From positions 62,001 to 126,000 of the forward strand of contig JABLUY010000036.1 in assembly GCA_013306675.1 (NCBI GenBank): 64,000 nt of DNA. Reading direction: 5' to 3'. Source of the DNA: Thraustochytrium sp. TN22 (lineage: Eukaryota > Sar > Bigyra > Thraustochytrida > Thraustochytriidae). A program made the translations under genes and the position numbers. Positions 20,102 to 30,193 of this stretch are shown here, in pieces (positions within the stretch are counted from its first letter, which is position 1; the number at the start of each line of letters is the position of its first letter). Under the pieces are notes generated by a model. That model ran no database searches, was not told the origin of the DNA, and saw only the letters and a list, made by a program, of their open reading frames with translations.

Positions 20102-21428
20102 ATGGTAAGCTGGCGGCGGCAGCGGTGCACCGGGCGGCAGCGGCGGACTCGCCGGCGGCGCGCGGGCCGGCGGTCGCGCGGGCGATAACTGAGGAATGGC
20201 GAGCGCTAACGCGCACGACGACGCGACGTAGGGCAACAGCAAGAGCCACAAGGCGTTCCAGGGCCAGGGCCACTCGCTGCGCGGCGACGGAGGCGCAGCG
20301 CAAGCGGCGCCGGCCAGGGCTCCGGCTGCGAGCAGCAGGGCTGCGAGCAGCAGGAGGCTGCCGATTCGGACGAGGACCAAGGCGCCGGCGCCGACGCCCA
20401 AGACGGCCGCGGAGGTCGCAGCGCAGCGGGAGCAGGCGCTCGCCGCCGCGGAGCAGCGCAGCCGGCAGTGGGACGACAAGATTGCGCGGCAGCGACAGCA
20501 GCGCGCGCAGCTGCGCGAGAAGGAGACGCCGCGGGACACCGGCAGCGGGACGGCGGCCAACTCGGCGCTCGAGTCGCTGGCCGGCCTGGACGCGAACGGC
20601 GCGGTGCAGCGGGACCTCGAGCGCCAGAAAAAGGAGCTGGAAGACAGCGGCTTTGATGTGTACCAAGCGGCCTCGCACAGCGCCTCAGCCGGGCGCGCCG
20701 CTGTCGCGCTCGCCGGCATGCAAGACCCCGAGCCGCAGCCCACGCAGCCCGGGCAGCCCGTGCGGCAGGCTTCGCCGCAGGAAATCATGCAGCGCGCCGG
20801 TGCAATGCTGGACTCCGCCATGGAGAGCCCCGACCTGAATGCGCTCGCCGAAGCGCTAGACTACGCCCATGACGCCGTCTCGTCCGGCGCGGTTGAGAGC
20901 GATGAGGTCGACGGCGACCTTCTCCAAAAGTATGAGGCGGCGCTGCAGATGCACGAGGCAATGCTCGCCTCGGTGCAAGACACCGCAGACCTGGAGGAGG
21001 CGAGCAGCGGGGCAGCGCCGGCGCCGGCGCCGGCGCCGGTGCTGGCACCGAACGCGGACGAGGCCGTCGCCGCCATCACGCAGGCGATGGGCGACCTGGA
21101 GACTGCCGCCACCATGGACCGCGAAGCGTCAGTCAAGACGCTCCAGCTGCTAAACAAGGCGCTGAGCAACGCCAAGGAGAAGCCGGACGAGGACAAGTTC
21201 AAGCGGCTCCGGCTTGCCAACAAGACCATTGATACTTGCTTCGTCAAGCACGCGAACGGCGCCGCGGCGCGCATTCTGCAGTCGGTCGGCTTCCAGAAGA
21301 AGAAGGATCCGGACGCTGGTGGCGAGGAGGTTTTGGTGCTTGAGGACAGTGACCTCTTTGCCACGCGCGTGGACGCGACCTGCGCAATGCTTACAACGCT
21401 TTTGCGTCAGCTTGAGGGTGGGGCATGA
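20102..21428 (+). CDS. PUB-domain p97/VCP cofactor, likely N-myristoylated, ATG-only first coding exon
   Basis: The open frame runs back from the stop at 21428 to an acceptor at 20231 (CGACGTAG, with GCTAAC 21 bases upstream), where it meets an in-frame TAG. Just upstream, ATG at 20102-20104 is followed at once by GTAAGC. Joining ATG to the exon at 20232 gives MGNSKSHKAF, a textbook N-myristoylation start (Gly2, Ser6). The intron is 127 bases, phase 0. Residues 10-17 read FQGQGHSL, matching the p97-binding SHP box (F-x-G-x-G-x-x-L). A Gln/Arg-rich coiled coil follows (about 65-140), then a linker with an Ala-Pro repeat, and a C-terminal PUB domain (TLQLLNKALSNAKEKPDEDK, then FKRLRLANKTID). 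The 399-residue protein would have two p97-binding elements and a membrane anchor. The first exon is inferred. Confidence 0.7.
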
Positions 21429-21697
21429 GAGCCGCTCAAGAGAAAGCCAGACATTACTTAGTTATTCCTCGCCCCGAGTGAGGCGCCTTCGCGGCTCTCT
21501 ATTTGCCGCGGAGCACGTATTGGAATCTTGTTTCTTTTGCGTTGCTTCGAACACATACGAGGAGATGCTGAGCTCCCCACGCAGTGTGGGTGCGTCTGCA
21601 AGAGAAAGTCAAGGCGGTGAGCGGCTCACAAAAAACTTGAAATGCCATTGCGAAGATCTACCTGGGAACAGCAGTGGTGTCCGTGCAATAAACTTGG

Positions 21698-22954
21698 TCA
21701 GCGCGCCGCCACAACGGCGGCAGCGGCCGAGCCGGACGGGTGGAAGCGGCCGCGACGATCGAAGCGAACATGGTACTTGACCTCGAGCGTCATGATGAGA
21801 TCGTTGTCTCGGCCCTCAAAGTGGTCAAAGACAGCGTCGAGATTGCCGAGGCGCTCGGGCGCAATGGCCTCGTAGAACTTGCGCACGACATCCTTGACCT
21901 GGACGTCTGGGTCGAGCCTGGTGGCCGTGGGCGGGGGCGTGGCGAGCGCCTGCTGCAGGATGGCTTTGCCGCGGCGCGCCTGGCTACGGCGGCGCACCTC
22001 GGCAGCATCCAATTCCGGCTTGGGCAGCTCGCGGCGCCAGAGCGTCCCGGTGACCTTCATGCGCTTGAGCACCGTGTGGCTGTACATTTCCAGATACAGC
22101 TCGGCGGGCAGGGCATCCGGAATGACAAAGGTGCGCGTCATGGTGGCGTGGTGGCCCAGGTCGAGGATGCCTCGCACGTCGAGGATGGAGTAGCGCTTGG
22201 TCTGGATGCGGATCTTCACGTCGACGTAGGCGGTGGGCAGGCCACGTGCTATTGCGCCGCTGGCCTTCTCCTCGTCGCGCTCTCCAATGGCACCCAGCCT
22301 GCCAACAATGGCGCTGGCCGCATCAAAGGCGACGTTCTGGTTCAGGTCCGCCGGCAGCTTGAGCTCCAGCTTGTACTCGCCCGGCACGAGCTGCACGGGG
22401 GGCGGCCGGCCGCGCGCCTCGTTCGTGGACATCTTGAGCGCCAGCCAGTCCACGCCGTCCTCCTCATCCCTGAAGCTGTGGTAGACCACGTATCGCGCCT
22501 CCTTGACGCGCGCCTGCGCCGACGGCAGGTCGCCCACGCGGCCGAAATAGTTGGTCGCATCCGCCGACCGGTAGTGCTCCAGCACGCGCAGCGTGTCCAC
22601 CGGGACGGCGCCGTCCAGGTCCTCCGCGTTGAGCGTCCCGTGGCGGCTCACGCGCGCCGCGCGTGCGTCCGCCATCGCCTTCGCCTTGGCCGGCTTCTCC
22701 CCGGCCCGGGCCGCCTGCCTCGCCTTGGCCGCCGCCGACTCCGGCCCCGCGCGCAGCGCCCGCCGCCGCCACCCGCGCAGCGCCGCGCGCAGCCCGCCCG
22801 CGCGCCAGCTCGTCCCAGAACTGCGGCTCCAGGTCGAGCTCCTCGAGCTCCTCGAACCCGAACTCGAACTACTGCTACTTGTACGTGTCGTTAGGCGGGT
22901 GCGCGGCGACCTGGACTTGGACTTGGACTGGGACTTGGTAGAGGACGAGGACAT
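21698..22954 (-). CDS. Uncharacterised protein with uncertain 5' end
   Basis: Up to 418 residues; no domain is recognised. The region from about residue 70 onward has the codon bias of a real gene, with mixed strands and helices (for example RYVVYHSFRDEEDGVDWLAL and VKIRIQTKRYSILDVRGILD). There is no signal peptide or membrane segment. The first 60 residues in this frame are an unlikely Ser/Arg string with poor codon bias. In the next frame the same DNA reads FEFGFEELEELDLEPQFWDE with G or C at every third position, and it is preceded by CCTAAC...CAGTAG ending at 22869, a good acceptor. So the true 5' exon probably starts at 22868, with a frame change near 22800 from a small intron or an indel. 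Confidence 0.6.
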   Translation of the reverse strand: MSSSSTKSQSKSKSRSPRTRLTTRTSSSSSSSGSRSSRSSTWSRSSGTSWRAGGLRAALRGWRRRALRAGPESAAAKARQAARAGEKPAKAKAMADARAARVSRHGTLNAEDLDGAVPVDTLRVLEHYRSADATNYFGRVGDLPSAQARVKEARYVVYHSFRDEEDGVDWLALKMSTNEARGRPPPVQLVPGEYKLELKLPADLNQNVAFDAASAIVGRLGAIGERDEEKASGAIARGLPTAYVDVKIRIQTKRYSILDVRGILDLGHHATMTRTFVIPDALPAELYLEMYSHTVLKRMKVTGTLWRRELPKPELDAAEVRRRSQARRGKAILQQALATPPPTATRLDPDVQVKDVVRKFYEAIAPERLGNLDAVFDHFEGRDNDLIMTLEVKYHVRFDRRGRFHPSGSAAAAVVAAR

Positions 22955-23099
22955 CGTCCACGAGGAGGACGACCAGGACGACCAGGACGAGGACTACGAC
23001 GGCGACGGCGACGGCGACGGCGAACGCAATACCGAGTCGACGCGGCCGGAGCGCGAGGCGCGCCGGGGGCCGGCGTCCAGCGCAGCAGCGCGTGCCTGG

Positions 23100-23146
<47 letters not shown>

Positions 23147-23829
23147 GGGCCGACTCGGAGGACGCGGCGGCGAGGGCGAATTCGTGCGCGGAGGCCGAGG
23201 GAGAGGCGAGCTCCCAAGGGCGAGCGCGAGGACGACGAGCCCGACGAGGCGAAGACGACGGCGAGGAGCTGGGGAAGACGCAGCTTCTCGCGAGACTGCG
23301 GAAGCGGCGCGACGACGAGGGTCTGCGCCACGAGGAGGAGAAGAAAGGCGAGAGGGACGGGAGCGAGGCCGGGGTTCGCTGACCGAGGACGTTGTGGGCG
23401 TGGAGAAAGGGCGCCGGGCATGCAAGGAAAAGCGGGTCGGGGCGGCCTGGCGAGACGACAGGCGTCTCAGGGCGCTGAGATGCGCGAACAAGGGACGCGA
23501 CGGCGAAGCGTGGCGCTGAGAGGCGGCGCCAGGAGATCTGGAGCTGGCGTGCAAGCGTGAATGAATTGCTGCGGCCTTGCGAGACGAGACGGCGCTGAAA
23601 TGCGCGAGCCCAATTCATGCTTGCATTGTCGGCGCCAGAGGCTGCGCTGCCACTCTGGCCAACAGACCGCTCCGAGTCAAGGATCTCGACCCTCTTAAAA
23701 TCTCGTCCCTCTTGTGTTCGGTCTACTCGGCTTGCGTTCTACTTATTTCCACCTTTTGCTTGGAGCTGATAGATAAATTATGTCTCAAGAGTTGGCACGG
23801 CACGGGTCGCCAGCAGCCGCTTGTTCCTT
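22955..23829. other. Intergenic region with a possible small exon
   Basis: The stretch lies upstream of the minus-strand gene at 21698-22954 and downstream of the coiled-coil gene's stop. It contains GACGAG and GGCGAC simple repeats and the weak plus-strand coding candidate at 23041-23382. From 23383 to 23829 I see no gene; base composition becomes more AT-rich near 23690-23790. Confidence 0.45.
23041..23382 (+). other. Possible coding exon with an acidic tract
   Basis: In one plus-strand frame a basic stretch (RRGRSARRAGGRRPAQQR) is followed by a DEDEDE run, then EELGKTQLLARLRKRRDDEG and a stop at 23380-23382. Elsewhere in this window GAC-GAG repeats are always read as Asp-Glu in real genes, which hints at this strand and frame. 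There is no ATG in frame and no clear acceptor, so it would need an upstream exon. It may equally be non-coding repeat DNA. Confidence 0.25.
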
Positions 23830-26800
23830 TCATGGCGTCGGAGGTTTGGGCGTACTTTCGGGATGGATTGTGCTGACAGCGTCGTAGGCAAAGCCGAGCT
23901 CTCGGTGCCTTTGCAGCCGCAGCGCGGCCTGAAGGTCAGTGCACTCCTCCTTGCGCGTAGCGGCTTGACGGTCGGTGCACTCCTTCTTGCGCGTCATTTC
24001 CTTTGGAGGTGCCGCGCGCGCGTCGAGGCCCTTTTGTTCTTCGCACTTTTCCTCCTCCTCCTCGTCGTCGTCGCCCTCCTCCTCCTCCTCCTCCTCTTCC
24101 TCTTCCTCTTCCTTTTCGTCGTCGTCGTCCTCCTCCTCCTCCTCTTCCAATACGTTGTCCTGTTGCTCCATTTCCTGCTCCTCCTCGTGCTCCTCCTCCT
24201 TGTTGTCGTCGTCGATTTCCTGCGTAGCCTCCTGCACGTCAAGGTCGCCGCTGGGCAGGATTTCATCGTCATCCTCAATTCCATCGTCATCCGTACCGTC
24301 CTCTTCACGGCGAACCGTACCCTCGTACGCGCCAGTCTTGGCCTCGTCCTGCGCGCTGAGTTCATCTTCCTCGTCGTCCGTTCCTTCAAAGCTGCTCTCC
24401 TCCACGATGCTGGGCTCCTTCGTGGCGGGAGTCCGTGCAGCGCGCGCAGCGTGGATGCGCGCCTCGAGATGGTCAAAGAGCTTACCCTCGTGATGCGCCT
24501 CGAGCGTGGCGATCTTGACCTTCAGGGCGTGGACGCGCGCGAACTGCTCAACGAGCGAGACGCGGTGCTGCTTGAAGTTGGCGTGCAGTGTGCTGTCATG
24601 CAGGAGGTCCGTGAGACCGAGCGCCTCGGCGCGGGCCTTGGGCGAGCTGGTATGCACACGGCGCGACGGCTTGTGAACCCAAAAGGTCTCGCCCGTGTTG
24701 CGGTCAACGTGCTCCTCGTAGGTATCGAATTCGTCGACTTTGATGGAGGGCTGCGGGGAGACGGGGTCGCTGGGCGCCGAGCACGTCTGCACATCGAGCG
24801 GGATGGAGCTGTGGGAGGGCGTGCGGCTCATGCTGCGGGAGCTTGGGCGGCGCAAGAGCGGCGGGCGCGGCGAGCAAAGAGCCTTGTCGTTCTCGACGAG
24901 GAGGTCTGCAATGCGCTGCTGCATCTCGAGATCCTTTGCATGAAGGGCCTCTCTGTGTGCAATGTCTTGCTCTCGGCGCTGCATGTCATGCTCCTTGCGC
25001 AGGCGCTCAAGGTCGCTGGCGTGCTGACGGGTGAGCGCGGTGCGTGCTTCCGCGGCCGCGCGCGCAAGGCGCTGCAACTCCGCGTCATGGGCAACCTGCA
25101 GCTGCGCGAGGGCCTCGCTGTGCGCCAGGTCAAGCTCGCCGCAGACCTGGGCCACATCGTGTTTGTGCTGCTCGCGGCGCGAGGCAAGCTCGGCCCGGTG
25201 ATCCTCACGTAGACGCTCCACCTCGGCGCGGGCCTGCTGCGAGGCGTGCGCCAGAGCGGTTTGTAGGTCTGCCTGGAGCGAGGCGCCGAGGTCCTTGAGG
25301 CCGGCCGGGGCCGCAGCGAGCTGTGCGCGCAGCTCGCGCTCCGTGCTCACCACCTGGCGCAGCGCCGCGAGCGCCTCCTCCTTGTGCGCGGCCTCTTCGG
25401 CGAGCCGCGCGCGCCCGGCTCCGGCCTGCCCCTCCAGGGCGTCGATGCGTGCCTGCAGAGCGGCCACCTCGGCGGCGTGCTCGCGCTTCATCTCTGAGAA
25501 GATTTCGGCGTACTGCTGCGCGAAGGCGTCCTGGGCCACCAGCGCGACGCTGCGGTCCTCCTGGACGAGGGCCTCGATGCGCGCCGTGCAGCTCGTCACG
25601 GTGGTCTGCACCTCGGCGTGCTGCTCGCGCAGGCGCTCGTCTTGCGCCTCGCTGCGGCGCTCGTGCTGGGCCACGAGGGCGGCCTGCACTTCGGTCAGCA
25701 TGCGCTCGCTGTCGCGCTGCACGCGATCCGCGTGCTCCTCGAGCAGCGCGCGCAGCTCTTCGGGCGTCTGCTGCGACTGCAGCGCCGTGGCCACCTCGCG
25801 CCGCAGCAGCGCGGCCTGCTGCGCTGTCTCCGCGCGTGCCTGCGCCACGGCGCGCTCGTGCTCCAGCAGCAGGCGCCCGATCTCCTCCTGGTGCTGCTTC
25901 TCGGCGCGCAGCATGTCGGTGCGCGCCACGAGCTGGAGCTGCTCACGCTCGCGCTCCAGCGTCGCGCTCCATGCGGCCTCCGCGGTCTCCGCCTGGCGCG
26001 CGAACGCCGCGGTGAGCTCCTCGCGCAGCTTGTGCATCTCCTCGCCGTGCGCGGTCTGCATGACGCTGCGCTTTTCCTCGTACTCCTTGTGCAAGGCGCG
26101 TAGGTCGCCCTCATGCGCCCTGTGCGCCTCCTCCAGCGTCGTCGCGGCGCGCGTGCGCGCGTTGTGCTCGCGCTCGCGCTGCTGCCGCATCTCCTCGTCA
26201 AAAGCCTGCTTTAGCGAGAGCTCCAGCGCGCGCTGCGCCGCCAGGTGCTGCTGCTCCGCCTCGCGCAGGCGCGCGGCGGCTTCGGCCTCGCGCGTCGCCA
26301 GCTGCTCCTGCGTGGATGCGGCAAACTCGCTCTCAAGCCTCGACTTTTGCTTCGAGAACTTGGTCAGCAGCTCGATGCGCAGCGCCTCGCGCCGCTCCTC
26401 GTGCATCACGTGCACGCTCTCGAGCTCTGCCTCGCGCTCGTTTGCCAGCTCGCGCTGCTTCGCCGCCAGCGACTCGTCGTAGTGCTCCTGGAGCTCGCGC
26501 ACCTGCATCTCGCGCTGCAGGCGCTCACGCCGCAGGGCCTCCTCGTGACTGGCGGCCAATCGGGCTGCTTCGCGCTCGTTGGCCGCCTCCAGCATGCGCT
26601 CCTTGACGATGAACTCCGCCTCGCACCGCGCAACCTCCTGGCGGAATTGCTCCGCCTTTTGCTGCACACGCGTGTGCACCGAGTCTTCCACGAGCGCCTT
26701 CGCGGCGGCCAGCGAAGCGTACGCGTCCTGCGCGCGCTTGCGCAGGGCACCAACTTCGGCGGCCGCCTTGGCCTGCACGGCGCACAGCTGTCGCTGCAAG

Positions 26801-27483
26801 TGCTCCGTCGCCCTGGCCACCTCCTCGACAACGCGCGCCTCCTGCGCGATACGCGACGCCTCGCTGCACCGCATCGCCGTCTGCGCCGTCTGCAGCTCCA
26901 ACGACAGCACGCGCTTCTCCTCCTGGAGCAGCTCGATGCGCGCACGAAGCGACGCCACGTTGCCGCGCGGCGAGGACGTGGGTGACTTGGTCGCAGCCAC
27001 GGCCGCCGCGGACGCCGTCGACACCTTTTGTGCGCGCCGCTGCACCTCGTCCAGGTCGTCCTGGACCGCCGAGAACTTCTCCCAGGTCTCAATCTTGCGC
27101 GCAAGGCTCCGTCGCTTCTCGCGCTCCACCTCGGCCCGATCGCCGCCGCAGCTGCTGCCGCTGCTGCACTCCCACGGCAACTCGCGGCCCTCGCCGCCGG
27201 CCAGCGCCTGACGCTTGGACTTGGTCAGCTGTTTCTTCATGCGCTTCAAGAAGACGTCCACATCGGCTCGGCACCTGCGCGCGTCCTCGCTGCAGGACTC
27301 CAGCGCCTCCAGCGCGATGTTGTTCTCCTTCTCCAGCGTCGCGTTGCGCACTCGCTCTCGCTTGAGTGCCGCCTCCAGCTCGCGCGCGCGCGCCTCCGCC
27401 GCGTGCTTCTCTTGCGCCAGCTTGCTCACCTCCGCCATCAGCACCTGGCCCGGGCGCATCATCGCCACGTCGTCGTCCGCCAT
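23830..27483 (-). CDS. Large coiled-coil protein with an acidic C-terminus
   Basis: About 1217 residues from MADDDVAMMRPG; the longer frame begins only at TTG. Residues about 15-900 are almost uninterrupted coiled coil, rich in Glu, Ala, Arg and Gln, with few prolines. Around residue 950, YEEHVDRNTGETFWVHKPSR resembles a single WW-type motif, but lacks the usual spacing. The C-terminal 200 residues contain a long Glu/Asp run and a short duplicated motif (KKECTDRQAATRKEECTDLQ). Such architecture fits a centrosomal, basal-body or cytoskeletal scaffold, but no specific family is recognised. It reads through without introns. Confidence 0.75.
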   Translation of the reverse strand: MADDDVAMMRPGQVLMAEVSKLAQEKHAAEARARELEAALKRERVRNATLEKENNIALEALESCSEDARRCRADVDVFLKRMKKQLTKSKRQALAGGEGRELPWECSSGSSCGGDRAEVEREKRRSLARKIETWEKFSAVQDDLDEVQRRAQKVSTASAAAVAATKSPTSSPRGNVASLRARIELLQEEKRVLSLELQTAQTAMRCSEASRIAQEARVVEEVARATEHLQRQLCAVQAKAAAEVGALRKRAQDAYASLAAAKALVEDSVHTRVQQKAEQFRQEVARCEAEFIVKERMLEAANEREAARLAASHEEALRRERLQREMQVRELQEHYDESLAAKQRELANEREAELESVHVMHEERREALRIELLTKFSKQKSRLESEFAASTQEQLATREAEAAARLREAEQQHLAAQRALELSLKQAFDEEMRQQREREHNARTRAATTLEEAHRAHEGDLRALHKEYEEKRSVMQTAHGEEMHKLREELTAAFARQAETAEAAWSATLEREREQLQLVARTDMLRAEKQHQEEIGRLLLEHERAVAQARAETAQQAALLRREVATALQSQQTPEELRALLEEHADRVQRDSERMLTEVQAALVAQHERRSEAQDERLREQHAEVQTTVTSCTARIEALVQEDRSVALVAQDAFAQQYAEIFSEMKREHAAEVAALQARIDALEGQAGAGRARLAEEAAHKEEALAALRQVVSTERELRAQLAAAPAGLKDLGASLQADLQTALAHASQQARAEVERLREDHRAELASRREQHKHDVAQVCGELDLAHSEALAQLQVAHDAELQRLARAAAEARTALTRQHASDLERLRKEHDMQRREQDIAHREALHAKDLEMQQRIADLLVENDKALCSPRPPLLRRPSSRSMSRTPSHSSIPLDVQTCSAPSDPVSPQPSIKVDEFDTYEEHVDRNTGETFWVHKPSRRVHTSSPKARAEALGLTDLLHDSTLHANFKQHRVSLVEQFARVHALKVKIATLEAHHEGKLFDHLEARIHAARAARTPATKEPSIVEESSFEGTDDEEDELSAQDEAKTGAYEGTVRREEDGTDDDGIEDDDEILPSGDLDVQEATQEIDDDNKEEEHEEEQEMEQQDNVLEEEEEEDDDDEKEEEEEEEEEEEEGDDDEEEEEKCEEQKGLDARAAPPKEMTRKKECTDRQAATRKEECTDLQAALRLQRHRELGFAYDAVSTIHPESTPKPPTP

Positions 27484-28018
27484 GGCGCGCTCCCCAATGC
27501 GCGCGCCTCGCGATTTGCCTGTCGCGCTCACTGTCAAGTTCCGCGCGCATGCGCTGCGCGCACGAGCACAGAGATCAGCTCGCTGTCGTCGGGCTCACGG
27601 CCGCACTTGACAGTGAAGAGAGGAGCTGAAGAAAGAGAGAGGGAAAATGCCGGTGTGCACCGAGCAGTGCCAGTGAGGGGGGCTTCTGATCAGGCGCGCG
27701 GCACGTGCAGGACCACGAAACGGATTTTTCCTCTACTAGTAGCTTGCACTGGCAGTGGACGTTGCACCAGGCAGCGGAGGCGCGAATACAAGGTAGGCTT
27801 GATCCTGGTCAAGCCCGCAGCGGCGGCTGTTCTTTTTTTTTTTTCGAGGAGGTTCTCTTCTTTGCACGCAAAAGTCGTCAAGGCCCGATGTCGCATCCCG
27901 GGGCTACAGAGGCCTCGGACGAAATCTGCAGTCACCGGGTCGCAGCAGAGGCTTGCTGCCTGTAGTGGCAGCGGCAGCGGCAGCGACAGCGGCTAGCTTG
28001 TCAAACGTTTTTAGAGTG
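27484..28018. other. Intergenic region between two minus-strand genes
   Basis: It contains the 5' flank of the large coiled-coil gene and the 3' flank of the CCDC112-like gene. A T-run of about 11 bases lies near 27834. No gene, tRNA or larger repeat is seen; a short GGCAGC repeat lies near 27966-27985. Confidence 0.5.
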
Positions 28019-28657
28019 TTAGGCCCGCCACGAGGCGGGAGCGCGGCCTGCCACTAGATTCTTGACGCCGATCGCGTAGCTGCGGCCACCCATGGCCGCA
28101 GCAGAGGCGCTTGGCACGGCGGCATCATGCGCTCGCGTGCGCGCGCGGCGCTCTTGCAGCTCGTGCAGCTCCTCGGGCGTGAGCCGCTTGGACTGAAACG
28201 CGGCCGTCGCCTCGGTCAGGACGGTGCGAGACTTGATACGCTCGTCGAAGTCCTCGCGCACAGCGGGACGTACCTTGAGCGCCTGGATGCGCGCGGCGCG
28301 GTCCTGCGCCTCAGCCGCCCGCTTTTGCGAGGTCACGGAGCGCCGCTGCGTGGCGAGCGCCAGGTCGCGCGCTTGCCGCTCTTGAAGCGAGAGTGTCGCC
28401 TTGCGTAGGTCGTGCTGCCGCGCGTCGCGCGCAGCAGCGGCTTCGAACTTCTTCTGCCGGTCGCGTTCCGCCTCGCGCTGCAGCCTGTACAGGGCGATGC
28501 TCTCCTTCTCCTCGCGCCGGCGCTGCGCGTCCTCGGCGCGCCGCTCGCGCTCGGCTCGTTCCTCTGCCTCCTTGGCGGCGCGCTCCATGCGCCGCTCGCG
28601 TTCGCGAGCGGCCTTCCACTCAGCCACGGCACGCCGACGCTCTTCGCGCTCCTTTTG

Positions 28658-28694
<37 letters not shown>

Positions 28695-29917
28695 CCGGCG
28701 GTACTCCGATTGCTCGAGTGCTCGCGCGGGCTCGCGGCGACCGCTGGCGCACGCGCGTTGGGGTTCGTCTGCTCCTGGGCCCCCGACACCGAGGCCTTCT
28801 GCTGCTTTGAAGCCTTCCACTCCCGCACCACGCGCTTTTTCTCTGCGAGCAGGTGCAGATAGTGCCCGTACCACCGCGCATGCTCGCGAACCGCGGCCTC
28901 GTCCTTTCCCGGCAGCTCCAAGCCGGCTTTGGCCACGAGCTTGTCGACAGCCCGCGGCGAGGCCCTCCCGCTGCCCGGCTCGGCTGGCCGCGCGAACTGG
29001 ATCAACGCCACCTCCGGCACCTTGAGCCGCGACACAAAGCGCAGAAACTCAGTATGATCGCGGCTGTCCCAGTGGCCCGAGGAGCCCCCGGCGTCCGCGA
29101 TTTCCAGGTCAATCTCTTCGATGCGCTCCTTGAGCCGCGCGACTTGGGGACTCGACGGCTTGTGTGAGCTCCGCGCCGGAGCCGCCCGCCGCGGCCGCTC
29201 CTGGGCCGCCGCGCGGCGCGAGGCGCGGTCCTGCTCCTCCTCTAGGTCGAAGCGGGACGTCAGATGCTCCAGCTCCTGTGTGAGGCTAGCCTCCGTCTCA
29301 CCGAGCTCGTCAAAGACCGCGCGCTGCGACGCCTTGACGGCGGCGATCCCCTCCTCGGCCTGCTCCATCTGCTGCTCCACCGCGCGCAGGTATGCGTCGC
29401 CGCTGCCCATCTCCGTGACCGTGGCCGCCAGCCGCTGAACCGCCCACTTGGCCTTGTCCAAGAGGTTGCGCAGGTCGCGCTCCGCCTGGTCGCGCCTTCG
29501 GTCCAGGTCCACCTCCATCTTGGTGAGCGCCACGGCCTCCTCGTCGATGTCTTGCCGCGCAAGGCGGAGGCTCGCCTGCCGCTCGCGGTCCACGACCTGT
29601 GCCTGATGCGCCAGCTTTGTAAATCGCTGCTTCCACTCGAACACCTCCTTGAGTGCCCGGCGCCGCCGCTTCGCCGCCTCGGCCGCCAGCTTGTACTTGA
29701 GCGCCTCCTCGCGCTCCAGCTCCTCGTCCAGTGCGGCAGCAGCGGCCGTCTCGGGCACCTCCGGCTGCGCCGGCGTCGCAGGCGACGACGCAGCGACCGG
29801 TGACGCGGCCGGCGCAGGGCGCTCGGGTTGCGCGCGAGGCCGCATGCGCGGGCGGGTGGCCTTGGCCGTCCTCGCTTGCGTCTTGGCCCTTGCCTCTGGC
29901 GCCCTGCCCTCGCCCCC

Positions 29918-29954
<37 letters not shown>

Positions 29955-30193
29955 GCCCCGGCCTTGGGCCGCGCCGGCCGCGGTGCCCTCTGCGCGAGCT
30001 TGGACTCGGACCACGCCTCTACCTCGCGCTCCAGCGCCTCGCTGCGCGCCTTGCTCAGGTTCTTGAGCCTGTCCAGCACCGCGAGCTTGGTCTCCACGTC
30101 CAGCTCCGGGTTGTCCAGCATCGCGCGCGCGCACAGCTCGCTCAGCGACGGCACCGCGCCGCCGCCCGCCGCCGCCGCCGCCGCCGCCGCCAT
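28019..30193 (-). CDS. CCDC112/CCDC148-like coiled-coil protein
   Basis: About 724 residues from a MAAAAAAAA start at 30193; the longer frame starts at TTG in an AATTCG repeat and was not used. An acidic DEDEDE run lies near residue 115. Two coiled-coil regions (about 190-350 and 530-680) flank a central block with SSGHWDSRDHTEFLRFVSRL and WYGHYLHLLAEKKRVVREWK. That block matches the conserved centre of CCDC112-type proteins, which are centriolar-satellite or basal-body associated in animals. The C-terminus ends PASWRA, like the 'PxWR' end of that family. Together these support a ciliary/centriolar coiled-coil protein. A Gln/Ser/Asn repeat sits near residue 545. Confidence 0.65.

Noticed and set aside
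22593-23519. 308-residue plus-strand frame across the unknown minus-strand gene
   Set aside because: Its first half is the complement of the better-supported minus-strand gene. Only the second half, in a different frame, was kept as a weak candidate exon.
24040-24170. CTC/CCT microsatellite as a separate repeat element
   Set aside because: It is simply the coding DNA of the Glu/Asp run at the end of the large coiled-coil protein.
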